DNA from: Fragilaria radians
Taxonomy: Eukaryota; Bacillariophyta; Fragilariophyceae; Fragilariales; Fragilariaceae
NCBI GenBank assembly: GCA_900642245.1
Contig: CAAAJI010000030.1
Coordinates: forward strand, 204,118 to 221,185
Direction: 5' to 3'
Length of the DNA: 17,068 nucleotides
The position numbers were made by a program, and so were the translations under genes. How positions within the stretch are numbered: the first letter of the stretch is position 1; each line of letters begins with the position of its first letter. The notes under the pieces were generated by a model that saw only the letters and a program-made list of their open reading frames with translations, searched no databases and had not been told where the DNA came from. This document shows positions 9,116 through 17,068 of the stretch, piece by piece.

Positions 9116-9236
9116 AATCCATATGACCTTGACTCACACCCTTTGGTGTGCTTGAGCTAAAGCCAATTCTCCTTAGGATTTGAAGGTTGTGTTGTCTTGA
9201 TATCTTGATGTAATCATGTTTCGAAGTTGATGATAC

Positions 9237-9810
9237 TTATGATGTGTATTGTGAGCATTGGTCCTTCTGAAGTACTTCAGCTTCTTCAATGTCAGTTACT
9301 GTCTTGTGTGTATGATTTCCTGTTTGAACTTGTATTGAGATGTTATCATATATTTTTTTTGGTACCGTCTGTTTCATCTTGCGATACATTTCCGTTCAAC
9401 TTTCGGTTTTAATCAGGTGTCGCAAATAATTTATTTTCTTGGTATTTCTTGGATTTTGTGCACTCAACTGTTTAATTCCTACTTTCAAAATGTTATGTCC
9501 TATTTGGAAACTGTTTGATGTATGTTGCCAAATCTTTGTAAAGATGTGGTGTTTCTTGGCAAGAGTTGCTAGTATGGATTCTTTGGTTCTCATATGTTGT
9601 TTCTTAATCTTTGGAGATCCTTATTATATCTAAGTTGTGTTTCCATTGGATAAGGTCATTATGCCACCAGTCTCGATATTTTGGCTTTAATTTCTTTTCT
9701 GATTGAAGTCTCAGTGGGACAAACGTTTTATCAACTTCATTAAGTTTCTCGGCGGTGACGCTTTTGAAGACCATGGCTTGAATTTCCTCAAATAATCGAC
9801 TCTTCTTCAT
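9237..9810 (-). pseudogene. LINE linker between endonuclease and RT
   Basis: Two frames cover it. One runs from 9810 (SRLFEEIQAMVFKS...YRDWWHNDLIQWKHN) to a stop at 9604. The other runs from 9593 (KESILATLAKKHHIFTK...) through one in-frame TGA at 9396-9398 and on in the same frame (TEMYRKMK...KTVTDIEEAEVLQKDQCSQYTS) to the stop at 9237-9239. The basic helical character and the VTDIEEAEVL block match the segment that in such elements sits directly before the RT (W..VTDP.EIE....+N...F.QA..TPF). A remnant resembling HNLQ...STP follows at about 9150-9190. Confidence 0.55.
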
Positions 9811-9879
9811 TTGCCGATAAACGTTTTTGATATAAGATGTTACTTTGTGACTATGTGTGGAGGTGAAAAGTCTGGTGTG

Positions 9880-10679
9880 CTATTCTGAGTTCTCTTCTGT
9901 TGCTCTGCCTATCTGAAGCCTTACAGGATAGTGATCTGTTGCTATCATTGTGTCTTTGGTATTTATGTAAGACCTTGTTCTTTGATTAATTAATCCCGGA
10001 GTCAGGTTTTTGGATTGGAGTTTGTGTCACTGTAACAATGTCCGCCAATTGATGGATAATGTTCATGTCTTGAAGCACATTGTCTAATGAGGAGTGTTCA
10101 TAAAATTCCCCCCAATGATAATTTCATACCACAATAGGTGAAATTGGTGGATCTGTGTTCCTAAGTCTCTACAATATTGTTGTTTGATGGAAATATTCAT
10201 GTTGCGGCCTTGTAGCCACCTGGTCTGCTGTATTGTGACATTGATTGTACCTTTGAGTGACTGATCCTTAACAGGTTGAAACGCAGATAGAACTGTAAGA
10301 GGAGGATTGTCTTTAACTTTCAATGTGACGCTTGCCCATCTGCCCATGGGATCTTGAATCTGATTGGATATATGTTGCAGTAGTGGAAATTTGACCGCAA
10401 TTGCTGCACCTCCTGGTTGATATATATAGGAATCAGGAAAGTGGATTGAGACCATTCACTTTGTATTTGCCTATATGTTTGGTTTGCTTCTTCTCATTCC
10501 CTCATAAATTGTCGGTATGAAGTGTTTGTGTTTATTATTTGGGTCATCAAAATGTCAATGTTTCTGTTGTATATCTTTTGAAATAACCGGTTTAACCTAT
10601 ATTTCAAATTCTGCACTTGTAGTCCATTAATATTAATGTCCACCCTTCTTAGTTTGTTGGTACAATTGCTCTGCTTCAA
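9880..10679 (-). pseudogene. LINE apurinic-like endonuclease domain (EEP fold)
   Basis: Pieces in order: RRVDININGLQ (N-terminal strand with the conserved Asn), then DILMTQIINTN (10494-10679 frame); YQPGGAAIAV, GRWASVTLK, LTVLSAFQP and IIIGGNFMNTP (10084-10455 frame); then LDNVLQDMN...YINTKDTMIATDHYPV (the catalytic His codon is at 9931-9933). This is the exonuclease/endonuclease/phosphatase layout that nicks target DNA to prime reverse transcription. Catalytic positions are damaged: the family has TQE where this has TQI, and GGDFN where this has GGNFM. At least two frameshifts separate the pieces. Confidence 0.75.
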
Positions 10680-10730
10680 CCTTGTGTATTGTTGTCTGAG
10701 TTGTTTGATGTGATCTCAATCAATTTCATG

Positions 10731-11128
10731 TCAGCTTGCCTTTGTTATATCATTTGCCATATCTTTTGCATGTGCTTGATTGTTCTCAATATCTGTTGCA
10801 GTTGTATGTGTTGTTGTTGCTTCTTGAATTTGGACTGTGATTTGTTTATCTGTAACTGGTAATGCTGGTATGGCCTTAATACATTGAGTTTGGCGCCATA
10901 TCTTAGGATTCTTCTTTAATTTTTTGCTTTCTTCTGTTGTACCAGGGGATGTATCTTCCAAGTGACTCACGTCACCATTATTATAGCCTCCTCTTGCTAT
11001 TGGGTTGTTTCCAACCATCATTTTCAATGGGTCCTATTGCTTTTGCATGATTTGCAATACCAACTGGAGTAACATGTCAATTTTGGTTTTGTTGCGGATT
11101 TCATTTCCTGGAGCATTTGCAGCAAATC
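10731..11128 (-). pseudogene. LINE linker upstream of the endonuclease
   Basis: One minus-strand frame from about 11128 reads FAANAPGNEIRNKTK then IDMLLQLVLQIMQKQ, an in-frame TAG, then DPLKMMVGNN... down to a stop at 10731. The IDMLLQLVLQIMQ piece has a coiled-coil-like leucine pattern; the rest is Thr/Ala/Gln-rich and probably disordered. Position between ORF1 and endonuclease is the main reason for assigning it to the element; no domain is seen. It could be the C terminus of ORF1. Confidence 0.45.
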
Positions 11129-11454
11129 TTATATTTTCTTTCTTGTTGTTTTAATGATTGCTTGTTGCTGATGAATCCTTTCCTTGGTATTGGACATAGT
11201 CACATATGACTCTGGCTTATCTTATGTGTCTTTTGTTGAGCTAGGACCTTGACGCAGTGATTGCTCAGATCTGATGCTGAGGCGTCCAATAAGTGGTTGT
11301 GCCTTGTAAGTTGCTTTGATCTAATGTATCAATCCAGAAGGGTAATTGATTCCTGATGTTGTGTCACACTTCAATCAAGTCATCTTTATAAGTGACTATC
11401 TTCATTGAGTTTTTCTCGACAAAGTGATGGGCTGCAAGTGTCTTTTTGACTTAT

Positions 11455-12018
11455 TTAGTTTTGCTCTACATAATGAAATAGGCCTCTGTAGAGATATTGT
11501 TGCAAGTTGTTTTGATGTTGCGCCACCAGTGCTATCGGATTGATTGTCTTCATCATGAAGGAAACGTACGTGTCTGGATGTTCAGCATTCTATAAGATAA
11601 TCCTCTCTGCAGCTCTCGCTTCTTTACCTTGAACTTTGACAACATACAAAGGAACTCTGACCAATTTCTGTTTAATGAAAGAACTGACGGATGTGTTCCT
11701 CAATCAAAATGTGGGTATCTGTTTTTCATGTTTAAGCTGTGTGCTGAGGAACTCTATGACTAAGGACTTGTGATGGAGAGAACTTGGTGAGGAATCCAAT
11801 TGCTCTTACATCCCAAACTTCATTGATCCATTCGTGAGCTGTCATTGCTGTACGGTTTGAAATGCTTGGATAACTGTGATATACTTATTTCCCTGCTGGA
11901 GGTTTACACACTCATCTTGGAGAAGGTCAAAACTGTTTTTATATCCTTTGTCATTTTGTAATGGCCTTACTGCCGGAGTCTTAAGAGTATCAACCCTCTT
12001 GTTCTGAATAATTGCATT
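11455..12018 (-). pseudogene. LINE ORF1-like (gag-like) fragment
   Basis: Three overlapping minus-strand frames hold one decayed protein. The first (12018-11845, 58 codons) reads TPAVRPLQNDKGYKNSFDLL and ends QAFQTVQQ before TGA 11842-11844. The second (11887-11732) has TAHEWINEVWDVRAIGFLTK. The third (11754-11455, 99 codons) has VPLYVVKVQGKEARAAERII...YVSFMMKTINP, interrupted by TGA at 11704-11706 and TAG at 11590-11592. So two frameshifts and two internal stops are needed to connect it. The order and hydrophobic pattern suit the RNA-binding structural protein of a retroelement lying upstream of the endonuclease, but I do not recognise a named domain. Confidence 0.55.
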
Positions 12019-12103
12019 TCAGACATTGTTGTGGGTCAATTACTGAAGGATGTTAACTTGATTCTGATGGGAGGGTACTTTCTGTGTAATCTGGTATCAA
12101 ATC

Positions 12104-12337
12104 TTAACTAAGAACTGCTTTGGCTGCTTCTGGTCTTTGCGACGTGTGGAGTTTTAATGTTACCTCATCATTGTCAGGTTCAGAAGAGGAACTGGAGGAA
12201 GACAAAAGGACTTTGGTTTGAGTGGTCTGTAGCTTTGAGGACTTGAGTAGCTTTCTGGGAGCACAATCTTGGGAATCGGGCTGAATTTTTTTCGAAGTTT
12301 TCTGCTGTAGGTTGAGCTCTCTGAAATTCTGTTTCAA
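12104..12337 (-). pseudogene. Probable N-terminal part of the LINE ORF1
   Basis: A 77-codon frame beginning MKQNFRELNLQQKTSKK and containing a run of seven serines followed by EPDNDEVTL. Low-complexity, charged sequence of this type is common at the start of retroelement ORF1 proteins, and it lies immediately upstream of the clearer ORF1 pieces. The 5' end of the element beyond about 12340 cannot be placed. Confidence 0.35.
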
Positions 12338-12340
12338 AAA

Positions 12341-13378
12341 TTATTTCTGTCCATAAATGACGATGTAGCAAGGAAACTTGGATGAAAGAAGTATTGGCCA
12401 ACATTGATTTTGCTTTAAATGAAATCAAGGGTAGCTTTGGTAATTATTTTTATTATATAAGCTGTAACCCCTTATCCCTGGATTGTAAATCAAAGCGTTA
12501 GACTTAAGCAACCATGGTGACATTGCATATGCATTGTGTTAAATCAAGCCACTAGTTTTATGAAGTACACAATTATGAGTAATTTGAATAGGATAGGGCG
12601 GTCCTGACCTAGTCATGTCAAAGCCATAAGGAAAAAGGGCATCCAAGAAAAAATATAAAATTCATATAGTAGATTGCATTAAGCTCATGCTCAAAGAATT
12701 TGGAAATTTAGTAAAATCCAAGTGTCCGTGGAATGAAAATCGATTCAGAACAGATATTGCGGATGCCAAATTTTAAAAAAGAAGATTTTCACATCAAGTT
12801 GAGGTCTATACTACCATGTGCTATTTAAGAAGAAGGAAATAGGTGCAGTGAATGGTGAATGATGAGTTGGTGGTCTGAAGCATCATGGAAACATGTAAAA
12901 GTAGGATGCAAGCTCACTTAATATGGGTGGTGCAGATATGTGCCATAAACTCTAATGACAACCAAGATGTTGAAACTGTTCAAATGAAGAATTAGTATGA
13001 AAATGGAATGAGCAGTGCCAAAATTAATTTTGAAATTGGACTATTCCATGTAGTGTCAATTCCTACCCCAGAGGAATGGAAAACCAGGTTTCTCTGAAAA
13101 AGTAAAAGGCTCAAATCTTTTGGAACTCTCCAGGTACCTTTGCTTTTATGGACACAATTTACATCCTAACTTAATGTGTAGGATTTCAATGCTCATATAC
13201 AATATTCTAGTGGCAAAAATAGTGATCAATGGTAAACCAAATACCAGCAAATAGCTTGTGGATGACATAAAATGATGCACAGATGTGGCAACAACTGTGC
13301 TTTGAGAAACTCAGTGAGGACTGCAAATGTGAAGCACCGCAAACAGTTAAGTGCAAAAGGATTCAATAATACCTTAGC
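12341..13378. other. Intergenic stretch, no gene recognised
   Basis: It lies between the LINE relic and the lipid-kinase-like gene. AT-rich, with stops in all frames. The longest coding-like piece seen is about 30 codons on the plus strand near 12690-12780 (LMLKEFGNLVKSKCPWNEN), with no recognised family. The 5' untranslated region and promoter of the next gene must lie at its right end; an in-frame TAA at 13367-13369 stops any unspliced upstream extension of that gene. An undetected upstream exon cannot be excluded. Confidence 0.4.
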
Positions 13379-14322
13379 ATGGCATTGGACTTTACCAGCG
13401 GTACGTACTTTAGAGTAATCATGGTAAAAACGAATTTCTCCTTTGTGATGGGAAATAATTTTACTGTTACAAATCCAGTCAGTAAATCTTTTGATTTGAA
13501 CAACATGACACTTCTTCGTGACATCCTTCGCGATGAGTCTATGTCGCCTCTTTCCAATAACGTTTATGCAGTTTTGATGACATTGGTTTATGTGAAACTG
13601 GGAATGGAAACTGCATATTGGGTTCGCTGGCGATCGGGCAAAAGAAGGGCATCGCGCACTTTAGTACACCTCTGCCTTTCCAGCGTAATTGTGTTTTGGC
13701 CTCTTTACGATCGAAGTGATTGGTCCTGGAGACTCAATGTGATCGTTCCCTTGTCTGTTGCATGTCGATTTTTTTACAAGGTGAGAAATGATGAATTAAT
13801 GCCCTTTACAAATATTGAAGAAATGTTCAGTATGCTGACGATTTCAAATAGGGAATGATATATAAAGCATCGGAAGATTTAGATGTGAATGCATTCAGTA
13901 GACATGGCTCTCCAAGTGAGTTGATACTGGGCCCTCTCCAACTTAATCTTTTACTTGTCTATTTGGGTTTACAACATTTTATGGAAATGGATTCTGCAAT
14001 AACTTTGGCTGCAGTCGGAATAGGAGATACAATAGCACCATGGGTAGGGGCCCATTTTGGCCGGCATATATATCGTATGCCTTTAGGCTCACTAAAAACT
14101 ATGGAAGGAAGTATATGTGGGGTTTTCATGGGAACCATACTTGGTTCCTACCTGATCATTTGGTTTTTAGATTTACACGTGTTACCTTTACGGATTCTCA
14201 TAAGTTATGCTACGGTCGCCGCTTTCGCTGAAGCATCAGCTCCCAGCAGTGTAGACAACATTGTTGTATCAGTGACACTATTGCTCTCTATGAAACGAAT
14301 AGAAGAACTTTTACCTAGGTAA
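13379..14322 (+). CDS. Phytol kinase / dolichol kinase-like CTP-dependent lipid kinase (2 exons)
   Basis: The coding sequence is 13379-13780 joined to 13852-14322, giving 290 residues. Enzymes of this superfamily are polytopic membrane proteins that phosphorylate isoprenoid alcohols (phytol, farnesol, dolichol) or diacylglycerol, usually with CTP. Visible motifs: RTLVHL (93-98) followed by WPLY, matching the RKxVH...WPLF block of plant phytol kinases; SRHGSPSELILGPLQ (150-164), matching their S/TREGxPEELLxGPL block; GIGDTIAPWVGAHFGR (190-205) with the conserved GD...A...G..FG; KTMEGSICG (216-224); and EASAPSSVDN (261-270), matching the EA....DN end motif. Hydrophobic segments occur at about 60-82, 96-109, 118-133, 162-178, 184-200, 221-241 and 244-260. 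Length suits the family. KTxEG is closer to dolichol and diacylglycerol kinases, whereas the SR..S..EL..GPL block is phytol-kinase-like, so the substrate is open. No plastid signal with an ASAFAP-type site is seen at the N terminus; Met15 or Met24 could be alternative starts. Confidence 0.85.
13781..13851 (+). other. Spliceosomal intron, 71 bp
   Basis: Donor AAG|gtgaga, acceptor ttcaaatag|GGAATG, with a good branch-point candidate gctgac 16-20 bases before the acceptor. It interrupts the frame between codons 134 and 135 and joins two open frames belonging to one kinase-like domain. The alternative acceptor at 13830 would bring in an in-frame TAG. Confidence 0.88.
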
Positions 14323-15046
14323 TAATTCCCTATCTGAATGGCCGGTGTAATGACTAATCTTCAATCGCATCTAAATTGTTTAATCGTTAGAAAGCTGTCA
14401 TCTTAAAGAATGAAGAATTTCAGATCATTTCTCTTAGAGATTTTCACCAATTCCAACCTCACAAATTTCAGCTAGTCAAGAAAATCAAAACATATCCGAT
14501 GGATGCATGCATTTTCTACTAAATGCATAAACTCGTATTTTGTCCACGGTCCCGGTAGTTATTTCATTGCTAATTTTTCCAATATTTACTCACTTGCCAA
14601 AATTAAAAATTGATGTTAAGTAAATTTGAGAAAAATATCTGTCAAATCTTTATATGAAACCTGTCTGTATAAAAATCATTTGAAAACATAACATGTGATT
14701 CGATCGTTCTGGACCCAACTGTATGAACACCGTAAAACAATTTCATTAAGTCGGGGATATTTCGTGGAGTACATCTGGATTAAAGTATACAATCATGAAT
14801 AGTTCTTTCGTCGGTTGGAGTAAAGGCGGGGAGGGGATTTGAAGACTTTTTTCAACTCGTTTCTGTTCTATATGAGACCTCAGCACTGTATTCAATAACA
14901 TTCCAAATTTATCTCCATTGTGGAAACGTGAAATCAACCACACTCTTACTCCCATCTTAGTCTTCATTCTCGACTGAGAAAGGCTTTATAAAGGATCTGG
15001 TAATTACGAGGGAAACTGCAGAATAATTAATCTGGGATAAGAAAGA
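14323..15046. other. Intergenic stretch, no gene recognised
   Basis: It contains the 3' end of the lipid-kinase-like gene and the promoter region of the DUF6824 gene. A minus-strand frame at 14746-14967 has no recognisable domain and is regarded as chance. No repeat or RNA gene was seen. Confidence 0.45.
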
Positions 15047-16816
15047 ATGGTTGAGGCCCGCCCTCCCCCTAATTTCTGCAGCGGTCCCATGCCATACGAT
15101 TGTGGTTCTGCACGGAGACCTTCCAAACCTGAAGGGTACTTTCCAAATTTTGTCAATAATCTGGTATCTCCTTTTATGAGATGCTGGCAGCCTCCAATAA
15201 ATACATGCGTTTCACCTGAGAGATCAAGAAATGCTTCTGTGCCGATAGTCTCGCCGCAACATTCAAAACCTCAAGAAACAACTGACATACGGGAACCTCA
15301 TTCGAATGATGTTCTGTGTGGGCGTGGTGGATCCTCAAATCGTCATATTGGAAATTTAAATTTTCGTTGTTTGGTGTCGGCCAATAAGGATATGTACGTG
15401 ACTTTAACAAAGAAGCAAAAGATGACTGTGGCAAGGAAAATTGTTGATCTAGTTCACAGTCAGATTCCACCTGGACGGTTTTTGCAAAAGGATCCCGTTA
15501 CTGGCTTGTGGTTTGATATAGGCTTACCACGAAGTCTGGAAAAAACTTCTCAGGCTTTACGTGAGAAAACAGGGAATGCCTTGGAGTCACCAGCCAGCCC
15601 TGGCGGTAGCTGTATCACTGAGGTAACTGCTGCAACAGAAGAATCTTTATTCGATCACATGAGTGAAGCGAATGCTACAAGCTGCAAATCACCTGCAAGC
15701 CATGATGAGTCTGTCAAGGCTGAAAATGCACTTTCGGCCTCGAGTCCAAGTGCGAAGGGAAATAGTGCAGAGGTTCCTGAAATCTCAATTCCTGATAATT
15801 TAGTGCATCAGTTTCGCCCGGATAAAGAGAAAGAAAAACACCAAACTGCCCCGCCAGAATTACCTCTTCATCGACCAAGACAAAACGATTACTATGCACC
15901 ACAGTATCCTCCGCCTCACTCATTTCCCCACCATGGTCCTCCTCCTTCGCAACCGTACATGCATCATTATCACCCTCCTCCTCCGCCTCCACCACCACCA
16001 CCACCACCGGAGTATCGCAGTCATGATTACTACAGACACGCCAGACCACGATTTCCCTATCCGGTATCAAACCCCATTGGCCCTCGACATCCTCCCAGAC
16101 ACTACCCGAGTCCTGTGTATGCTTCATCCGATCACATACCTCCTTCCCCTGATCGTTATGACTACAGCTACCACGATCCACGCCATCCTGTTCAACATCA
16201 ATCGTACTATGATCAATCTCGATCCCCATATGAGGCACGAAACTATGTTGAGCGTCGACACTCAAAGCCTGGCGAAAAAGAGCCCTCACAAGAGATATGC
16301 CAATCGGGATGCGATACACCCGATCGCACAGTAAGCCATAATGAGATAAAGAATCGCCAGTTCAAGTCCAAGGAGCTTTCTCATAACCAGATAACTCCAG
16401 TAGAGACGATTAAGGTATCAGACAAAGCAAAGGAAATTGAAAATCCTAAAAAAGTTGAAGCATTATCCCTTCCAGAACTCAAGGCAAGTGGAACGTCTGG
16501 TCGACAAACATCGGAAGTATCTCCTGGGCGTGCGCAAGTATCCAAGAAACGTCGTACGTATCCAGACGAGCTATTATTAACACAAGACCTTACTAGACAA
16601 CTTAGTCTTGAAGAAGGTCAGAAGGATATAGCTTCTCCTTCTGCTGTATTGCAAAGCCGATCACGAAGAGGGACAGCGAATGCAGTAGCTTCCACTCCAA
16701 CCAGAAATGGTTCAGAGGAATGGTCGAATTGCGTAGATCGAGGAGGCGCTTTAGCAGGATTGGCTGCGTTATCAAGTGCAGCACTTCTTCAACTTGTAGC
16801 AGAACAAAAGAAATAA
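15047..16816 (+). CDS. DUF6824 domain protein (589 aa), function unknown
   Basis: An intronless gene. The start is well supported: an in-frame TAA lies at 15038-15040 and the ATG has A at -3 and G at +4. The DUF6824 domain spans about residues 87-173: NDVLCGRGGSSNRHIGN, FRCLV, YV.L.KKQK, IVDLVHSQIPPGRFLQKDP, GLWFDIG and EKTSQALRE. The family is abundant in diatoms and other stramenopiles and has no established biochemical role; a nuclear or nucleic-acid-linked function is often suspected from its conserved basic residues, which is inference. The rest looks disordered: a Ser/Ala/Glu-rich part (about 175-260), a His/Pro/Tyr-rich part (about 270-410) with 12 consecutive prolines (310-321, encoded at 15974-16009), and a basic cluster KKRR at 500-503 that could be a nuclear localisation signal. 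The C terminus, GGALAGLAALSSAALLQLV, is a short hydrophobic helix resembling the LAALSTAALL end found in other members. Confidence 0.92.
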   Translation: MVEARPPPNFCSGPMPYDCGSARRPSKPEGYFPNFVNNLVSPFMRCWQPPINTCVSPERSRNASVPIVSPQHSKPQETTDIREPHSNDVLCGRGGSSNRHIGNLNFRCLVSANKDMYVTLTKKQKMTVARKIVDLVHSQIPPGRFLQKDPVTGLWFDIGLPRSLEKTSQALREKTGNALESPASPGGSCITEVTAATEESLFDHMSEANATSCKSPASHDESVKAENALSASSPSAKGNSAEVPEISIPDNLVHQFRPDKEKEKHQTAPPELPLHRPRQNDYYAPQYPPPHSFPHHGPPPSQPYMHHYHPPPPPPPPPPPPEYRSHDYYRHARPRFPYPVSNPIGPRHPPRHYPSPVYASSDHIPPSPDRYDYSYHDPRHPVQHQSYYDQSRSPYEARNYVERRHSKPGEKEPSQEICQSGCDTPDRTVSHNEIKNRQFKSKELSHNQITPVETIKVSDKAKEIENPKKVEALSLPELKASGTSGRQTSEVSPGRAQVSKKRRTYPDELLLTQDLTRQLSLEEGQKDIASPSAVLQSRSRRGTANAVASTPTRNGSEEWSNCVDRGGALAGLAALSSAALLQLVAEQKK

Positions 16817-17068
16817 TTATTACCATGCAACATGATGCAACACAATCATTTCCTTTGATTGAAAGTATCCTTTCAACCTGGTAAATCCTTTGTAAAATAA
16901 GCAATCCAGTTTAGGTTGAAGCGAGATAATCGCAACGCCGTATTCCAATCTCACAGTAGGACTTACAAGTAAGCAATGGTAAAAAGAACAAATTTAAATT
17001 ACAATTATAGATAAAGCCCCATTCAAAACTTGATTTAAATAAATAAACTAGAAAAAATTCACGAAAGC
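16817..17068 (+). other. 3' flank of the DUF6824 gene with possible polyadenylation signal
   Basis: AT-rich sequence to the window edge. Overlapping AATAAA copies at about 17041-17050 lie roughly 225 bp after the stop and could serve in 3'-end formation. No further gene begins before the end of the window. Confidence 0.3.

Larger units (their letters stand above)
7628..12340 (-). mobile_element. Dead LINE-type non-LTR retrotransposon, RT core deleted
   Basis: On the minus strand, from high to low coordinates, the parts are an ORF1 with serine-rich N terminus (12337-11455), a linker (about 11128-10731), an exonuclease-endonuclease-phosphatase domain (10679 to about 9880), a pre-RT linker (9810-9237), a post-RT region (9115-8744), RNase H (8501-7866) and a C-terminal tail with NLIDWE near 7700. 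The order is that of LINE elements of the kind that carry an APE-like endonuclease and a C-terminal RNase H. The reverse transcriptase core should lie between the pre- and post-RT parts, but only 121 bp separate them. Many frameshifts and stops are present. Exact termini, a poly(A) tail and target duplications were not found, so the limits are approximate. Confidence 0.75.

Noticed and set aside
12690..12980. Coding-like scraps including NMGGADMC, reminiscent of the MGGVD motif of piggyBac-type transposases
   Set aside because: Only a few residues match, stops surround them in the same frame, and no DDE catalytic context is visible.
14320..14330. agg|taataa at the stop of the lipid-kinase gene, which could be read as a splice donor for a further exon
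   Set aside because: The protein already ends at the expected distance after the final DN motif, and no following open frame with family similarity was seen.
15714..16319. 201-codon minus-strand open frame opposite the DUF6824 gene
   Set aside because: It mirrors the biased codons of the Pro/His/Tyr-rich part of the plus-strand gene; its Val/Glu-rich runs are the complement of the proline codons.
15894..16334. 146-codon plus-strand frame within the DUF6824 gene
   Set aside because: Alternative-frame shadow with repeated His and Leu arising from the same low-complexity DNA.

Overview
The window looks like nuclear DNA of a photosynthetic stramenopile, most likely a diatom. It is AT-rich. It carries a DUF6824 gene (the NDVLCGRGG...GNxxFR...PPGRF...EKTSQALRE signature, a family greatly expanded in diatoms), two short GT-AG introns of 71-72 bp, and relics of the retrotransposon types common in diatom genomes. 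I cannot name the species.

Layout. (1) 1-2974 has no intact gene. It holds two diverged, co-linear direct repeats (about 288-590 and 1727-2005) flanking a stop-ridden minus-strand Ty3/gypsy RNase H/connection fragment (1441-1602), read as an old, internally deleted LTR retrotransposon. (2) 2975-3407 has three short plus-strand open frames that could be a decayed gene. (3) 3551-5887 is a two-exon gene for a 754-residue membrane-anchored protein of unknown family: four candidate membrane segments, then a long Ser/Thr/Pro-rich tail. (4) 5888-7317 shows no gene. (5) 7318-7627 is a frameshifted plus-strand Ty1/copia pol relic (GAG-pre-integrase region). (6) About 7628-12340 is a dead non-LTR (LINE-type) element on the minus strand: ORF1, apurinic-like endonuclease, linker, post-RT region and RNase H are recognisable, but the reverse transcriptase core is missing. 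(7) 12341-13378 shows nothing recognisable. (8) 13379-14322 is a two-exon gene for a 290-residue membrane protein of the phytol kinase / dolichol kinase / CTP-dependent diacylglycerol kinase superfamily. (9) 15047-16816 is an intronless gene for a 589-residue DUF6824 protein with a 12-proline run.

The three intact genes are all on the plus strand, but nothing indicates a shared pathway. The gene at 3551 is separated from the pair at 13379 and 15047 by a retrotransposon graveyard of about 7.5 kb. I found no RNA genes, CRISPR arrays or bacterial-type operons, and no clear novel multi-gene system. The least explained item is the membrane protein at 3551-5887. Family statements rest on motifs recognised by eye; no database search was run.
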